Positions 9,341 through 19,312 of a DNA stretch of 50,558 nucleotides are shown here, in pieces. A model generated the notes under the pieces. The model did no database searches, was not told where the DNA came from, and saw only the letters and a program-made list of their open reading frames with translations. Positions within the stretch are counted from its first letter, which is position 1. Each line of letters opens with the position of its first letter. This DNA is from JAUVKA01 sp964465145 (GTDB lineage Bacteria; Bacteroidota; Bacteroidia; Bacteroidales; UBA12481), in NCBI GenBank assembly GCA_964465145.1, contig CAYXJR010000027.1, positions 1-50,558 on the forward strand, written 5' to 3'. The translations under genes were made by a program, and so were the position numbers.

Positions 9341-11026
9341 CTATTTATTTATCGCTTCAGGGAATGGCTTCACCCTGGCTCGGATGGCCCATGCCTCCCA
9401 GGCATCGATCAGCTCCCTGGCCTTTTCCGGATTCTCATCTATCAGGTTATGCATTTCGGTGCGGTCTGATTCAATATCATACAATTCCCAGGGTCCTTCC
9501 ATTCCCTGGGCCACCAGCTTCCATTTATTATCCCGGACTGCCCGGTTGCGCAGATGCTCAAAGAATAGCATCCTGTCGGGCAATTCATCATTTTTTAAAA
9601 CGGGCCTTAGACTTTGCCCTTCCATCGGAATAATCTCATTACCATTATATTCTGAAGGATAATCCACTCCTGCCAGATCAACGCAGGTAGCCATTATATC
9701 AATCAGATGGCCTGGCGTTTGCCTCCATTCATTTTTCCCTTTTATTCCATCGGGCCAGTGGACAATGAGGGGAGTTGATATTCCTCCCTCATGCACATAA
9801 GTTTTAAATAGTCGAAATGGTGTATTTGATACATTGGCCCATTCCAGGCCATAGGATATGAAGGATTCCGGTCCGCCGGGCATCACGTCCTGTCCCATCA
9901 TCACAGGTATGTTATCACGAGTAACATTGGGTATCATATTTGTTTGAAAGTCTTTCGGTCCGATAGTATCCAAAATAGGATCGCGCTCTCGGCGGCCATA
10001 GCTTTCATGACAACCGCCATTATCCTGCAAGAACATGATCAGCGTATTGTCGAGCTCCCCTTTACGCTCCAGCTCAGCAACAATACGACCAATACCCTGA
10101 TCCATATTATCGATCATGGCAGCATAGACTTCCATGCACCTGGCTTCCCAGGCTTTATTCTCAATCTCCGACCAGCTTTTTCGTGCCAACGGACTGATCT
10201 CCCATTCATCAGGCAGTATCCCAAGTTCTTTCATTTTCGCAACCCTAACTTTCCGGATAGCCGCATAGCCCTCATCATAATGGCCCTTGTATTTTTCTAT
10301 ATCCTTTTCCAGGGCATGCATGGGCCAGTGAGCAGCCGTATAGGCCACATACAAAAAGAAGGGATTCTCCGACTCATGTTCCCGGATACAGCGAGTGGCA
10401 TGATCTGAAATGGCATCGGTATAATAATAGGTTTCAGGATTATATTCAGGATCGTTATATGGAGATATAAACTCGTTATCTCTTGATAAACTATTAGGAT
10501 CATAGAAGCTTCCTGCACCATGAATAGTACCATAAAACCGGTCGAAACCGCGTTGCAAAGGCCAGTTGTCTTTTGATTGATTATTGGGCCTGTATGGTGT
10601 TACATGCCATTTTCCAGCCATATAGGTACTGTACCCAGCCGTTTTCATAGCCTCAGCAATGGTCAGGCATTCACGGTTAAGCTGGCCACGGTATCCATCC
10701 AATCCCCTGTCGGCAGTCATTTGTCCCATTCCTGCCTGGTGAGGATATAGGCCTGTCAACAAACTAGCCCGGGTAGGACAACATCGACCCGTATTATAGA
10801 ATTGAGTGAATCGCAGACCATTTGCAGCCAGCTTATCGAGGTTTGGAGTATTGATCTCTCCACCGTAACATCCGATATCAGAATAACCCATATCATCCGA
10901 CAGGATAAGAATGATATTGGGCCTTTCTTCGATTCCCCTTTTTTGTGAGTCGCATTGTATAAAAAGCAGTGCTGAGATAAGGAGGACAAATAAATAATTT
11001 CTCATGTTTTTTATTTTGATTTTCAA
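9341..11026 (-). CDS. Arylsulfatase A-like sulfatase lipoprotein
   Basis: 561 residues. Signal sequence with lipobox ending at Cys25 (LLFIQC); a start at the internal Met8 (11005) would give a more typical signal length. Asp44-Asp45 in ILSDDMGYSDIG are the calcium ligands. The activation motif is C82-C-P-T-R86, a full CxPxR, followed by ASLLTG. Further family segments are MAGKWHVTPY and FLQDNGGCHESYG. Its length and the CCPTR motif resemble the large arylsulfatase subfamily (S1_4 in sulfatase classifications); this is from memory. Its start lies 4 bases after the stop of the upstream GH95 gene, so they are surely co-transcribed. It probably removes sulfate esters from the glycan handled by this operon. 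Confidence 0.92.
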   Translation of the reverse strand: MKIKIKNMRNYLFVLLISALLFIQCDSQKRGIEERPNIILILSDDMGYSDIGCYGGEINTPNLDKLAANGLRFTQFYNTGRCCPTRASLLTGLYPHQAGMGQMTADRGLDGYRGQLNRECLTIAEAMKTAGYSTYMAGKWHVTPYRPNNQSKDNWPLQRGFDRFYGTIHGAGSFYDPNSLSRDNEFISPYNDPEYNPETYYYTDAISDHATRCIREHESENPFFLYVAYTAAHWPMHALEKDIEKYKGHYDEGYAAIRKVRVAKMKELGILPDEWEISPLARKSWSEIENKAWEARCMEVYAAMIDNMDQGIGRIVAELERKGELDNTLIMFLQDNGGCHESYGRRERDPILDTIGPKDFQTNMIPNVTRDNIPVMMGQDVMPGGPESFISYGLEWANVSNTPFRLFKTYVHEGGISTPLIVHWPDGIKGKNEWRQTPGHLIDIMATCVDLAGVDYPSEYNGNEIIPMEGQSLRPVLKNDELPDRMLFFEHLRNRAVRDNKWKLVAQGMEGPWELYDIESDRTEMHNLIDENPEKARELIDAWEAWAIRARVKPFPEAINK

Positions 11027-11030
11027 CTAT

Positions 11031-13472
11031 TTATAACCTACAACTGAGATAAACAGTCTCCCCGGCTGGGAGTTCAATAGTCCATGGACCATAATTCGAC
11101 CCGGATACCAAGGACCGCTGCTCTGGTTTTGCAGCATTAACAAACCTCATGTTAGGTCCAAGTTGGAATTGTATTGTCTGTTTTGTTTTAGATTTCAATT
11201 GAACCTCAATATTGCCTAAAGCATCATTCCAGTGTAGGAATACAATTTCAAAACCGCCCCGCGCAAGAAGTCCCTTCAGAGTGCCTTTTGGAAACTGATC
11301 AAGGGGTGTTGATGGCAGTATTTCAATCAACCCGGGTTCTGAATAAACCAGCATCTCCGTCATCACTGCCGGCAGGCTGAAAGTGGCATCCAGATTATAT
11401 ATCCTGGGACCAGGATTATGACAGGTAATAAAACTGCTGTTGACGAAAGGTAAACTTGCAAATTTAACCAGCATTGTACGCATTAAATCGTCATTTCGAA
11501 GTCGTGCTGCAACCAGACTAATATGCATAAATCCATGTGCCGAATTGTTACCCAATCCTGCCTCCAGTCGCTTTTCCATTGCCATTTTTGCAGCATCGTA
11601 GAGATCAGGCGTTCTTTCTGGGCTTATCTCCAATCCTGGGTAAACGGGATACAGATGGGAGGCATGCCGATGATTGTAATTATCACCAAAACCAGGATAA
11701 GCCCACTCGGCCAAGGCGCCGTCTTCATTAATTATATAATCAGGCAGCTTAGTTAAAACATCTCTGTATTTCACTATTTCATCATTCCTAATACCAAGTA
11801 CTTCATAGCTATTCAGTAATGTATTTAGGACCTCTTTACATATAGCTATCTCACCAGTAGCATTAGGCACCACATTTGTAGTCTGGCTCTGGGGCTCCAT
11901 ATTAGGCTCATTCTCAGGTGATATAGAGGGGTAAAAAGTTAAATGGCCATTGACCTCAGGGTACTTCTGTAAAAAATCAACATAAAAATCAGCTGCATCC
12001 TTGAGCATTGGGACTGCGGTATTTCTCAAAAATTCCTTATCCTGCGTAAAGAGATAATAATCATACAGGTAAGCTGCCAGCCATCCCACGCCGCCTGTCC
12101 AGGGATAGGTAGGCATCAGAACTGCACCATGGCGCCAGCCCTGGCATAGATCTGATACAGCCCCGTCACAACCGTAAAGTCTTTGTGCATTATCCCTCCA
12201 CTCATCCATATTTAGCGAGAGGAAATTGGCATAGGTTTTTGTCACCTCTGGTAAATTACCCTGAGCCACAGCAGCCATGGCCAAATTAAGATTGGCATCA
12301 AAAGTATACCTGCCATCCCAGGGAGGGTTCCATGCATTCCCCCAGAGACCCATTAAACTTGGAGCCAATTCTCCTGTTCCACCGCAAATAAGAGCATATC
12401 TACCCATAGCATGCAGTCTTTCAAAGAAGCTCGACAATGATTCGCCCCCGGACGCTCTTTTGATCAAATCTTCATTGGATATGATATCATTCTGTTTGCC
12501 GTCAAGATCTAGGCTTACACGATTAAACATCTCACCATGAACCTTTGCATGAACTTCAAGCAAAGCATCATAATCATCAGAAATTCTTCTAACAGCCTCC
12601 TGTAAGCCCTTTTTGTTATCATTTTCGGCAACATCCAGATATTCAAATCGCATTTTAAGAACCAGCTTGTCGGCATTAAGGATATCCAACCTTTCATTTT
12701 CCACCGACCGTACCTGACCACCAGTGACCACCACCTGTCCCAAAGCCTGATAGCCCTCGGCCTTCTTCCTCCCCTGCAATCGCCCATACGTTCCCTTGAA
12801 ATATAACTCATCCCCCTCATGCCGTATATCCACAGATTTCATATCCCCAGCTAGCTTACCAGGAGCCTCGGTCAGGCGAATACTTGCGTTAATCAGTGAT
12901 CCTGTGGGTGCTGTCATCTCCATAACAATCACATCATCAGTCCGCGAAACAAAGACTTTCCTTTCCCACTCCCCACGGTTATCCGTCCAGAAAACCGATA
13001 TCTCTCCTGTTTCCAGATTTGTCTCTCTTCGGTAATTTCGCACATTCCCATTACTCTCAGTATTGATATGTAGATGGAAGCCTGGATGAGTGCGATCATA
13101 TCGTGGACGACCGCCTTTCCAATTCTCTCCATACATTTCCTTGTTCTTTCGAGAAGCTTCCTCCCCGATAAACATATCTGCATCCAGATACCGTCCCTCC
13201 TGGGCAATCTTCATCGCCTCTGTCCATGATTCAGCCATCTCAGGCGTGTGCGGACGATAATCATTTCCTACCACCCATAATTTCTCATGATTCACAATAA
13301 TCAGATCCTCCAGTGGCAAGCCCATAACCATGATCCCTGTTGAACCATTGCCTGATAGCATTGCATCTTCCCAGCGCAAAGGCGGTGTGGTGGACGATAT
13401 TTTTGTTATTTGTTGAGCGGTGGCGGTTACAAACCCGACGAATATTACGGCACAAAAAAAATAATATTTCAT
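11031..13472 (-). CDS. Divergent GH95-family glycoside hydrolase
   Basis: 813 residues with a signal peptide (cleavage near ATAQQ, residue 19). It aligns by eye with the neighbouring GH95: RWEDAMLSGNGSTGIMVMG near residue 33, SPEN around 519, LDATFSLPAVMTEML near 695. In the well-studied enzyme AfcA two Asn, one Glu and one Asp form the active site. Here Glu520 and Asp695 are kept, but the Asn-x-Asn pair reads Asp392-Ala-Asn394, so the first Asn is replaced. NHEKLWVVGNDY also replaces the usual NEETYWSGGPY. GH95 covers alpha-L-fucosidases and alpha-L-galactosidases; the changed pocket suggests a different sugar or linkage. It is second from the end of the operon 17624-9341. Confidence 0.85.
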   Translation of the reverse strand: MKYYFFCAVIFVGFVTATAQQITKISSTTPPLRWEDAMLSGNGSTGIMVMGLPLEDLIIVNHEKLWVVGNDYRPHTPEMAESWTEAMKIAQEGRYLDADMFIGEEASRKNKEMYGENWKGGRPRYDRTHPGFHLHINTESNGNVRNYRRETNLETGEISVFWTDNRGEWERKVFVSRTDDVIVMEMTAPTGSLINASIRLTEAPGKLAGDMKSVDIRHEGDELYFKGTYGRLQGRKKAEGYQALGQVVVTGGQVRSVENERLDILNADKLVLKMRFEYLDVAENDNKKGLQEAVRRISDDYDALLEVHAKVHGEMFNRVSLDLDGKQNDIISNEDLIKRASGGESLSSFFERLHAMGRYALICGGTGELAPSLMGLWGNAWNPPWDGRYTFDANLNLAMAAVAQGNLPEVTKTYANFLSLNMDEWRDNAQRLYGCDGAVSDLCQGWRHGAVLMPTYPWTGGVGWLAAYLYDYYLFTQDKEFLRNTAVPMLKDAADFYVDFLQKYPEVNGHLTFYPSISPENEPNMEPQSQTTNVVPNATGEIAICKEVLNTLLNSYEVLGIRNDEIVKYRDVLTKLPDYIINEDGALAEWAYPGFGDNYNHRHASHLYPVYPGLEISPERTPDLYDAAKMAMEKRLEAGLGNNSAHGFMHISLVAARLRNDDLMRTMLVKFASLPFVNSSFITCHNPGPRIYNLDATFSLPAVMTEMLVYSEPGLIEILPSTPLDQFPKGTLKGLLARGGFEIVFLHWNDALGNIEVQLKSKTKQTIQFQLGPNMRFVNAAKPEQRSLVSGSNYGPWTIELPAGETVYLSCRL

Positions 13473-13525
13473 ATTGTTTCAATTTTGAATCAATCGTACG
13501 CCCGCATAATTGCGTCCGTTACAAT

Positions 13526-13610
13526 GCGTGCCACCAATGTTTCCCATGGGGTGCATTTGCGTGCCACCAATGTTTCCCATGGGGTGCATTTGCGTGCCAC
13601 CAATGTTTTC
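13526..13610. repeat. 33-bp tandem repeat, about 2.6 copies
   Basis: Units begin at 13526, 13559 and 13592, each starting gcgtgccaccaatgttt. The first two are identical over 33 bases; the third diverges after about 19 bases. The repeat fills the gap between the two GH95 genes. Because 33 is divisible by three, open frames cross it with an 11-residue repeat, but these run antisense into both GH95 genes and are not credible genes. Confidence 0.85.
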
Positions 13611-13616
13611 CAACGC

Positions 13617-13634
13617 GGACGCAAATATGCGTCC
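13617..13634. terminator. 7-bp hairpin directly after the GH95 stop codon
   Basis: GGACGCA and TGCGTCC are perfect inverted repeats around a 4-base loop, abutting the TAG stop of the GH95 gene at 13635. It could slow or end transcription between the two GH95 genes, but there is no T-run after it, so it may equally be part of the adjoining repeat element. Confidence 0.35.
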
Positions 13635-16097
13635 CTACGATGCGATCAATTGATACCGCCCCCCAACAACGGTCGCAAATTCTATCGACCCGTCATCATA
13701 TACTTTCGTCTTTACCCTCTTCCCATTACTTGTCAATTTAACATTTGCCTTGGGATTTATCCGGCATGTCTGTCCTTTTTTTGATAGGACCTCAACCTTG
13801 GTAAGCCGGCCATCTTTCCATTCCATGTCCAACTCGAAAGCTCCACGGGCACAGACTCCATCGAAACGGCCAGTATTCCATGTTTTTGGTAAGGCTGGCA
13901 ATAGATCGATAACTCCTTCATGAGATTGCATGAGCATCTCTGTGATACCTGCCGTAACGCCAAAAGTACCATCGACCTGTAAAGGGGTAAAACATTTGGC
14001 AAATAATTGAGGATAAGCTTGTTCTTTGATGTATCCTTTAAAAATCCTTTCAGCTCTTTCTCCATCGTATAACCGGGCCCAAAGCGCCATTTTCCATCCT
14101 CTTGAGAAACCGGTGCCGCCATCACCTCTTTGCTCCAGGACAGCTTTCATAGGATCAACTAATTCAGGCGTTCGCTTGGCAGACATGACATGCCCCGGAT
14201 AGAGTCCGTACATATGGGAGAAATGCCTATGGCTTTTTTCCAGTTGGGCATAGTCCTCCGACCACTCCTGGAGTGTTCCATTACTTCCGATTTGCGGCGG
14301 TACCAGTCGGTTCCTGGCTGCCAAAACTTTTTGGGCATACTCTGTATCCAGGTTCAAAATCTGACTGGCTTTAGCATAATAGCCAAACAGATCCGTCAAT
14401 ATCTGCATATCCATGCTGGAACCGTAGGTAATGGTGGTGAAATAATACATCCCTGTCACCTCATCGAAGAAATACTTGTAACCGGGCGCTTGGGGTGGGT
14501 TTTCCGGCGAATTGGACGGATTGGTAACCAGCCACTTACCATTGGGGTGCTCCACGAGGAAATCCATAAAGAAATCCACCGAACCTTTGATGACAGGATA
14601 TATCTCCTTAAGGTATTCTTCATCAAGCGTATACAGATAGTGCTCCCATAAATGCGTTACAAGCCAGGCACCACCTACAGTAAATGTACCCCAGGTAGGG
14701 CCGTCCATAGGCGCTGCAACTCTCCATAAATCAGTATTTTGATGAAACACCCAGCCATTGGCGCCATAATGCTCACGTGCAACCTGTGATCCCTGATCGG
14801 TTAGCTCTTTAACCATTTGAATTAATGGCTCAACACAATCGGAAAGATTACTGGTTTCGCCGGGCCAATAGTTCATCTCTGTATTAATGTTGGTAGTATA
14901 TTTCGAATCCCAGTTCGGGTTTTGATCTTCATTCCAAATTCCCTGCAAATTGGCAGGCTGGGTTCCCGGACGGGAAGATGAAATCAAGAGATAACGTCCG
15001 AAATTGTATGCCAGGGCAGCTAGGTTTGGATCATCTTCCGTTTCAAAATTCTCCATGCGCTTGTCGGTTGGCAGCACAGAATTAGCTGTATTGGTAAGCT
15101 TTAAAGATGCACGATCAAAATACGACTGGTATTCTTTTATCGATGCTTCCCTGATAGCGTTATAACTTTTGCCGTTAATATTGTCCAGGTACTTATTCAC
15201 CCTGGCAACCTGATCAGCACTAACATCCTTGTAATTCACAAAATTTGTGGCAGCTACAAAATAAAGAGTAACCGCATCAGCACCGGTGATAAAAAGCTCA
15301 GCGCCCTCTACCTTCATGGTTCCGCCTTCAGGAACAGCTTTTAACTGAGCCCGATAATTAAGCTTGCTATCGATACCAAGGTAATCAGCCGACCTGCCAT
15401 TAACCATCAAACCGTCGTTCCCGACTCCATCCACACGGAAGTAATCAGTTCCGTAATTGGAATGGGCCATGTTACGTACACCCCGAAGTTCTGCTTTGAA
15501 AGATATTTGCCCGGGCTCACTGGCTGTTAACCTGACAGCAATTACCTGATCTGCAGCAGATGAAAACACATCACGACGGTAAGTAACTCCGTGGGCAGTA
15601 TATTCTACGCTGGTTGTCGCCGTTTCAAGATCTAACCATCGTTTGTAGTTATTTACTTCATCCTCATTATCAAAGAAAAGATGCATGTAGGCCATCGACT
15701 GGTACTTCATCTGCTCCACAGGATATCCCATCAAACTCCTTCCAAACAATTTATGTGCCTCGAGGGGCTTGCCATCAAAAATCAATCTTTGTATCTCCGG
15801 CAAGTCCTTTGCTCCACCTTTTACAACTGTCGAATATGGCCCTCCCGACCAATAAGTTTCTTCATTCAGCTGGATTTTCTCTTCCCCGCTTTTTCCAAAT
15901 ACCATCGCACCCAAGCGTCCATTTCCAACTGGAAGGGCACTTTCCCACTCTTTAGCGGGAGCATTATACCAGAGAACAGTTTCGGTATTAAAAGATCTTT
16001 GGTCTATTTTTTCTGAAATCTCATCGTTTTTTTGCGCCTTGGCACAGCTAATTGACAGGATTACAAATAATGCTGAAAATAGTAGTTTATAGTTCAT
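13635..16097 (-). CDS. GH95 alpha-L-fucosidase (or alpha-L-galactosidase)
   Basis: 820 residues with an N-terminal signal sequence; SISC near residue 18 might be a lipobox. The N-terminal beta domain shows ESALPVGNGRLGAMVFG and LNEETYWSGGPY. The (alpha/alpha)6 barrel carries Asn403-Ile-Asn405 (TTNINTEMNYWPG), Glu532 in SPEN and Asp709 in VDGTFGVTAGITEML. These are the four residues known to form the active site of AfcA-type GH95 enzymes, so the protein should be active. It removes alpha-1,2-linked L-fucose or L-galactose from glycan ends by inversion. It lies 21 bases downstream of a sulfatase gene and upstream of a divergent GH95 paralogue, in one operon. It ends with TAG. Confidence 0.92.
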   Translation of the reverse strand: MNYKLLFSALFVILSISCAKAQKNDEISEKIDQRSFNTETVLWYNAPAKEWESALPVGNGRLGAMVFGKSGEEKIQLNEETYWSGGPYSTVVKGGAKDLPEIQRLIFDGKPLEAHKLFGRSLMGYPVEQMKYQSMAYMHLFFDNEDEVNNYKRWLDLETATTSVEYTAHGVTYRRDVFSSAADQVIAVRLTASEPGQISFKAELRGVRNMAHSNYGTDYFRVDGVGNDGLMVNGRSADYLGIDSKLNYRAQLKAVPEGGTMKVEGAELFITGADAVTLYFVAATNFVNYKDVSADQVARVNKYLDNINGKSYNAIREASIKEYQSYFDRASLKLTNTANSVLPTDKRMENFETEDDPNLAALAYNFGRYLLISSSRPGTQPANLQGIWNEDQNPNWDSKYTTNINTEMNYWPGETSNLSDCVEPLIQMVKELTDQGSQVAREHYGANGWVFHQNTDLWRVAAPMDGPTWGTFTVGGAWLVTHLWEHYLYTLDEEYLKEIYPVIKGSVDFFMDFLVEHPNGKWLVTNPSNSPENPPQAPGYKYFFDEVTGMYYFTTITYGSSMDMQILTDLFGYYAKASQILNLDTEYAQKVLAARNRLVPPQIGSNGTLQEWSEDYAQLEKSHRHFSHMYGLYPGHVMSAKRTPELVDPMKAVLEQRGDGGTGFSRGWKMALWARLYDGERAERIFKGYIKEQAYPQLFAKCFTPLQVDGTFGVTAGITEMLMQSHEGVIDLLPALPKTWNTGRFDGVCARGAFELDMEWKDGRLTKVEVLSKKGQTCRINPKANVKLTSNGKRVKTKVYDDGSIEFATVVGGRYQLIAS

Positions 16098-16118
16098 AAT
16101 TTATAATTTACAATCTCT

Positions 16119-17624
16119 TTACTTGGCTTTCCAATTAGGCCAGACAGGGGCTTCATTTTGAAGGTCTTTCCAAATCGATTCCATTTTTTTTGATAGTTCC
16201 TCAACCTTTTCGGGCATAAGATCAGCAAGATCATTCTGCTGCCCTATATCCTTACTTAGGTCATACAGAGCATATCCTTCCGGTTGAGCCGTCTTAATCC
16301 AATCCATCCATAAGGCATCAGTCTCCTTTTTATTAAAAAATCCAACAAGAAGATAATCCCCATCACGCAGGGTCATAGGCGGTACAAACTGGTATTCATG
16401 CACCGGGGCACTCCAAACAACAGGATTTTGGCGCTTCTGATCTTTCCCCAGGAAGGCCGGCAGCATATTTTCGCCATCTATAACGCGATCTGCAGGTATT
16501 GGAATATTCACCAATTCACAGATGGTCGGCAGCAGGTCGGTACCATTAATCAAAACGTCACTTACCTGTCCGGCTTTTGAATTACCAGGCCATCTAATGA
16601 TACCCGGCACCCTGTGGCCGCCTTCATAGGTAAATCGCTTCATTCCCCGTAACGGACCCGGTGAACCAAAGCATCTATCCCTGATGTCATCATCCCATTC
16701 CCCCCTCGATTCCATAAAATTTACAGGGTATTCTGGGCCGTTATCGCTGGTAAAAATTACCATGGTATTATCTGTTAACCCCTTAAGGTCCAGAGCTTCC
16801 ATCAAACGGCCAAAGGCATCATCAATTTGGGTAACTGTGCCGTAATAATATTTCTTATTTGGTTTGATATTCTTGTCATCACGCCTGGGAACATAACCAT
16901 ATCCAACATTAGTTTCTAATTCATCAACCTCTGGATTATCATAGGCATCAGCATAACTATCAGGTGGATTGATGGGAGTGTGAGGTCCATGTGTACAAAT
17001 TTCCATAAAGAAGGGTGCTTCTTTATCCTCCCGCTTATTCATCCATTCAATTGCCTCATCCACAATAAGATTACAATACCAATCATTGAGTTCTCCGACA
17101 GGCTCGCCGTTTCTCCAGAATTTGCCAGGGCTTTCCGGCCCGTCAAAGGCATTTACTGCAGTGGCAAACCAATAATCAAATCCATGCTCCTTTGGGTCAG
17201 GCTGATTAGCCTTTGGACTATCAAACTGGGTCAGGTGCCACTTACCGGCAAAGAAAGTGCTATACCCATTTTCCCTGAGCAAGCTGGGCAAAGTAATCTC
17301 ACTACTGCGTAAATGGGCGCCCCCGCCAAGTATATAATAAAACCCAATCCGGTAGGGATGCCGCCCTGTGAGGAGGGCTGCTCTGGATGGGGAACATACC
17401 GTTCCTCCAGCATGAAAATCAGTAAAGCGTATCCCCTCAGAAGCCAGTTTATCGATATTAGGAGATTTGATAATTTGGTTCCCATAGCAGCCCAGGTCAC
17501 CATAACCCAGGTCATCGGTCAGGAAAAGTAGAATATTCGGATTTTTATTCTTATCCGTGCATCCAAACAACAATATTGATCCGAAAATTACGACTATTGC
17601 TTTGACTATAAGGTTTCTATTCAT
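16119..17624 (-). CDS. Sulfatase lipoprotein (formylglycine type)
   Basis: 501 residues. Lipobox LLFGC with Cys22. Calcium ligands Asp37-Asp38 in FLTDDLGYGDLG, activation motif C77-S-P-S-R81 followed by AALLTG, and later FAGKWHLTQF and VIFTSDNGPEYP. This is a complete arylsulfatase-type enzyme, expected in the periplasm or on the outer membrane and dependent on a formylglycine-generating or anaerobic maturase not present here. It is the promoter-proximal gene of the operon 17624-9341 (sulfatase, GH95, GH95, sulfatase). The target ester is unknown; desulfation before fucosidase action is a reasonable guess. Confidence 0.92.
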   Translation of the reverse strand: MNRNLIVKAIVVIFGSILLFGCTDKNKNPNILLFLTDDLGYGDLGCYGNQIIKSPNIDKLASEGIRFTDFHAGGTVCSPSRAALLTGRHPYRIGFYYILGGGAHLRSSEITLPSLLRENGYSTFFAGKWHLTQFDSPKANQPDPKEHGFDYWFATAVNAFDGPESPGKFWRNGEPVGELNDWYCNLIVDEAIEWMNKREDKEAPFFMEICTHGPHTPINPPDSYADAYDNPEVDELETNVGYGYVPRRDDKNIKPNKKYYYGTVTQIDDAFGRLMEALDLKGLTDNTMVIFTSDNGPEYPVNFMESRGEWDDDIRDRCFGSPGPLRGMKRFTYEGGHRVPGIIRWPGNSKAGQVSDVLINGTDLLPTICELVNIPIPADRVIDGENMLPAFLGKDQKRQNPVVWSAPVHEYQFVPPMTLRDGDYLLVGFFNKKETDALWMDWIKTAQPEGYALYDLSKDIGQQNDLADLMPEKVEELSKKMESIWKDLQNEAPVWPNWKAK

Positions 17625-17955
17625 AATGATTGATTCAGTTATGGCTAACTAGCAAGTTAGCAAGATCGAAGTGATTAAGACTCATCCGAAGGTGGATATT
17701 TTTAGCTTTTTTGACCTGTATGTTTTCAGGGAATCGGGGAATCCGACACGCGGTGAAGCCGGCACCAATATTAACCCAGATGTCATATTCTTCTGAACAA
17801 CCGTCTTGTTACATTAGATAGTTCATTACCTGATACTTGAAAATGTCATCAGTGCAGATAGGTATGGCCTGAAAAATGGGAATTAATCAGTATATTTATA
17901 AAGTAAACGGACCTTGACCATTATCTGAATTGTTCACCTAATCCAACTGCTAATA
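17625..17955. promoter_or_regulatory. Divergent intergenic region with inverted repeat
   Basis: 331 bases without a gene separate the minus-strand sulfatase operon from the plus-strand amidohydrolase/GH38 genes, so both promoters should lie here. GCTAACT and AGTTAGC at 17644-17661 form a 7-bp inverted repeat with a 4-base loop, about 20 bases upstream of the sulfatase ATG. The same place also reads as a tagcaag repeat. I could not pick out convincing Bacteroidota promoter boxes. CGGTGAAGCCG at 17751-17761 also occurs at 3967-3977. Confidence 0.4.
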
Positions 17956-19306
17956 ATGAAAAGAACGGCTTTATTGATTGTGGTAATTATTTCTTTGGTC
18001 CCAGTAAAAGCCCAGATTCAGGTCAGGCCTTTACCCGTGCCTGGTTTTGAAGATCGGATAAGGGAATTTGTAGATCAAATGAGAGTTGTTGATACCCATG
18101 AACATCTTTTACCCCTTGCAGAGATGAAAAACTCAAGCCTGGATTTCACCTTATTAATAAGTCATTATGCTCCGGGAGATTTCAGATCTGCCGGCATGCC
18201 GGGACAAATATTAGACAAATTATTTACTGATTCCCTGACAGTAATTGAAAAATGGCAGGCGCTAGAACCATATTGGGAAGGTTCATCGAATACCGGTTAC
18301 AATAGGGCTGCTTTGCTTTCTGTAGATAAGTTGTTTGGTATCAAGAATATAGACGAAACAACTGTTGAGGTATTATCAGAAAAAATTAAAAATGCTTATA
18401 AAACCGACTGGTATAATCGGGTACTAAAAGAAAAATGCCGGATTGATTATGTCGTTGAAGATTACCCTTTTGATGATAAGGGAGGCCATATTATTGGTGA
18501 TCCGGACATGTTCAGGTTTGTCAGGAAATTTGACAGTTTCATACTTATCGATTCAAAGGATAAAATATTAAATCTTGCCAGATCCGATAATGCCGGTATT
18601 CATACGCTTAATGATCTTGTTGCCACTCTGGAAAAGGCGTTTCAGGAAGCCATGGACGATAAAATTGTTGCAGTAAAAACGATTCTGGGATATAACAGGA
18701 TCCTCTTTTACGAAGATGTAAAAAAAGAGGAGGCGGAAGAGGTGTTCGATATGATAATGAATTCCTCTGAAAAAAATGCTTTTGCATTCACGGAGGTAAA
18801 AAAATTGCAGGATTATATGATGCACAGGGTTTTGAATCTGGCTAACAAAAATCATATGCCCGTTCAGATTCATACAGGGCTGAACGGGGGGGGATATTGA
18901 AAACTGCAAACCCACACATCTGGTGAATCTTTTTTCGAAATACCCCAATGTGAAGTTTATCCTTTTTCATGGAGCCTATCCCTATGGCGGTGAACTGGGG
19001 GTCCTTGCCAAGAAATTCAGCAATGTTTACATCGACATGTGCTGGCTTTATATTATTTCACCATCATACAGCGAAAGATATTTGCATGGATGGCTTGAAA
19101 CCGTTCCGGCAAATAAGATAATGGGGTTTGGAGGTGATTTCCTCCATGTGGAGGGTATTTACAGTCATCTGCTTTTGGCTAAGCAAATTGTTTCAAACGT
19201 TTTAATTGATAAGGTGAGGGATGGTTATTTTACAGAAGATGAATCAATTAAGATCGCTCAGATGCTTTTACATGATAATGCTGTTCGCATTCTCGATCTA
19301 AAATAA
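17956..19306 (+). pseudogene. Amidohydrolase, broken by a frameshift in a G8 tract
   Basis: The first frame (17956-18900, 314 residues) begins with a signal peptide ending VPVKAQ and carries the metal motif VVDTHEHL (His48, His50). It stops after HTGLNGGGY. Removing one G from the run of eight at 18886-18893 joins it without a break to a second frame reading GGDIENCKPTHLVNLFSKY and then FHGAYPYGGELG and MGFGGDFLHVEG, ending at 19306. Together this is about 450 residues, a full-length amidohydrolase (Amidohydro_2 type, with resemblance to uronate isomerase-like proteins). It would act on a small hydrolysis product in the periplasm. The lesion may be a sequencing error, a real mutation, or slippage. 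The GH38 gene follows 6 bases later, so they form one transcript. Confidence 0.8.
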
Positions 19307-19312
19307 CAGACA

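Noticed and set aside
13526..13610. CRISPR array
   Set aside because: Units are contiguous with no spacers, only about 2.6 copies, and there are no cas genes.
13340..13784. Plus-strand open frames with an 11-residue repeat peptide across the 33-bp repeat
   Set aside because: They run antisense into both GH95 genes, and the periodicity is explained by the repeat length being a multiple of three.
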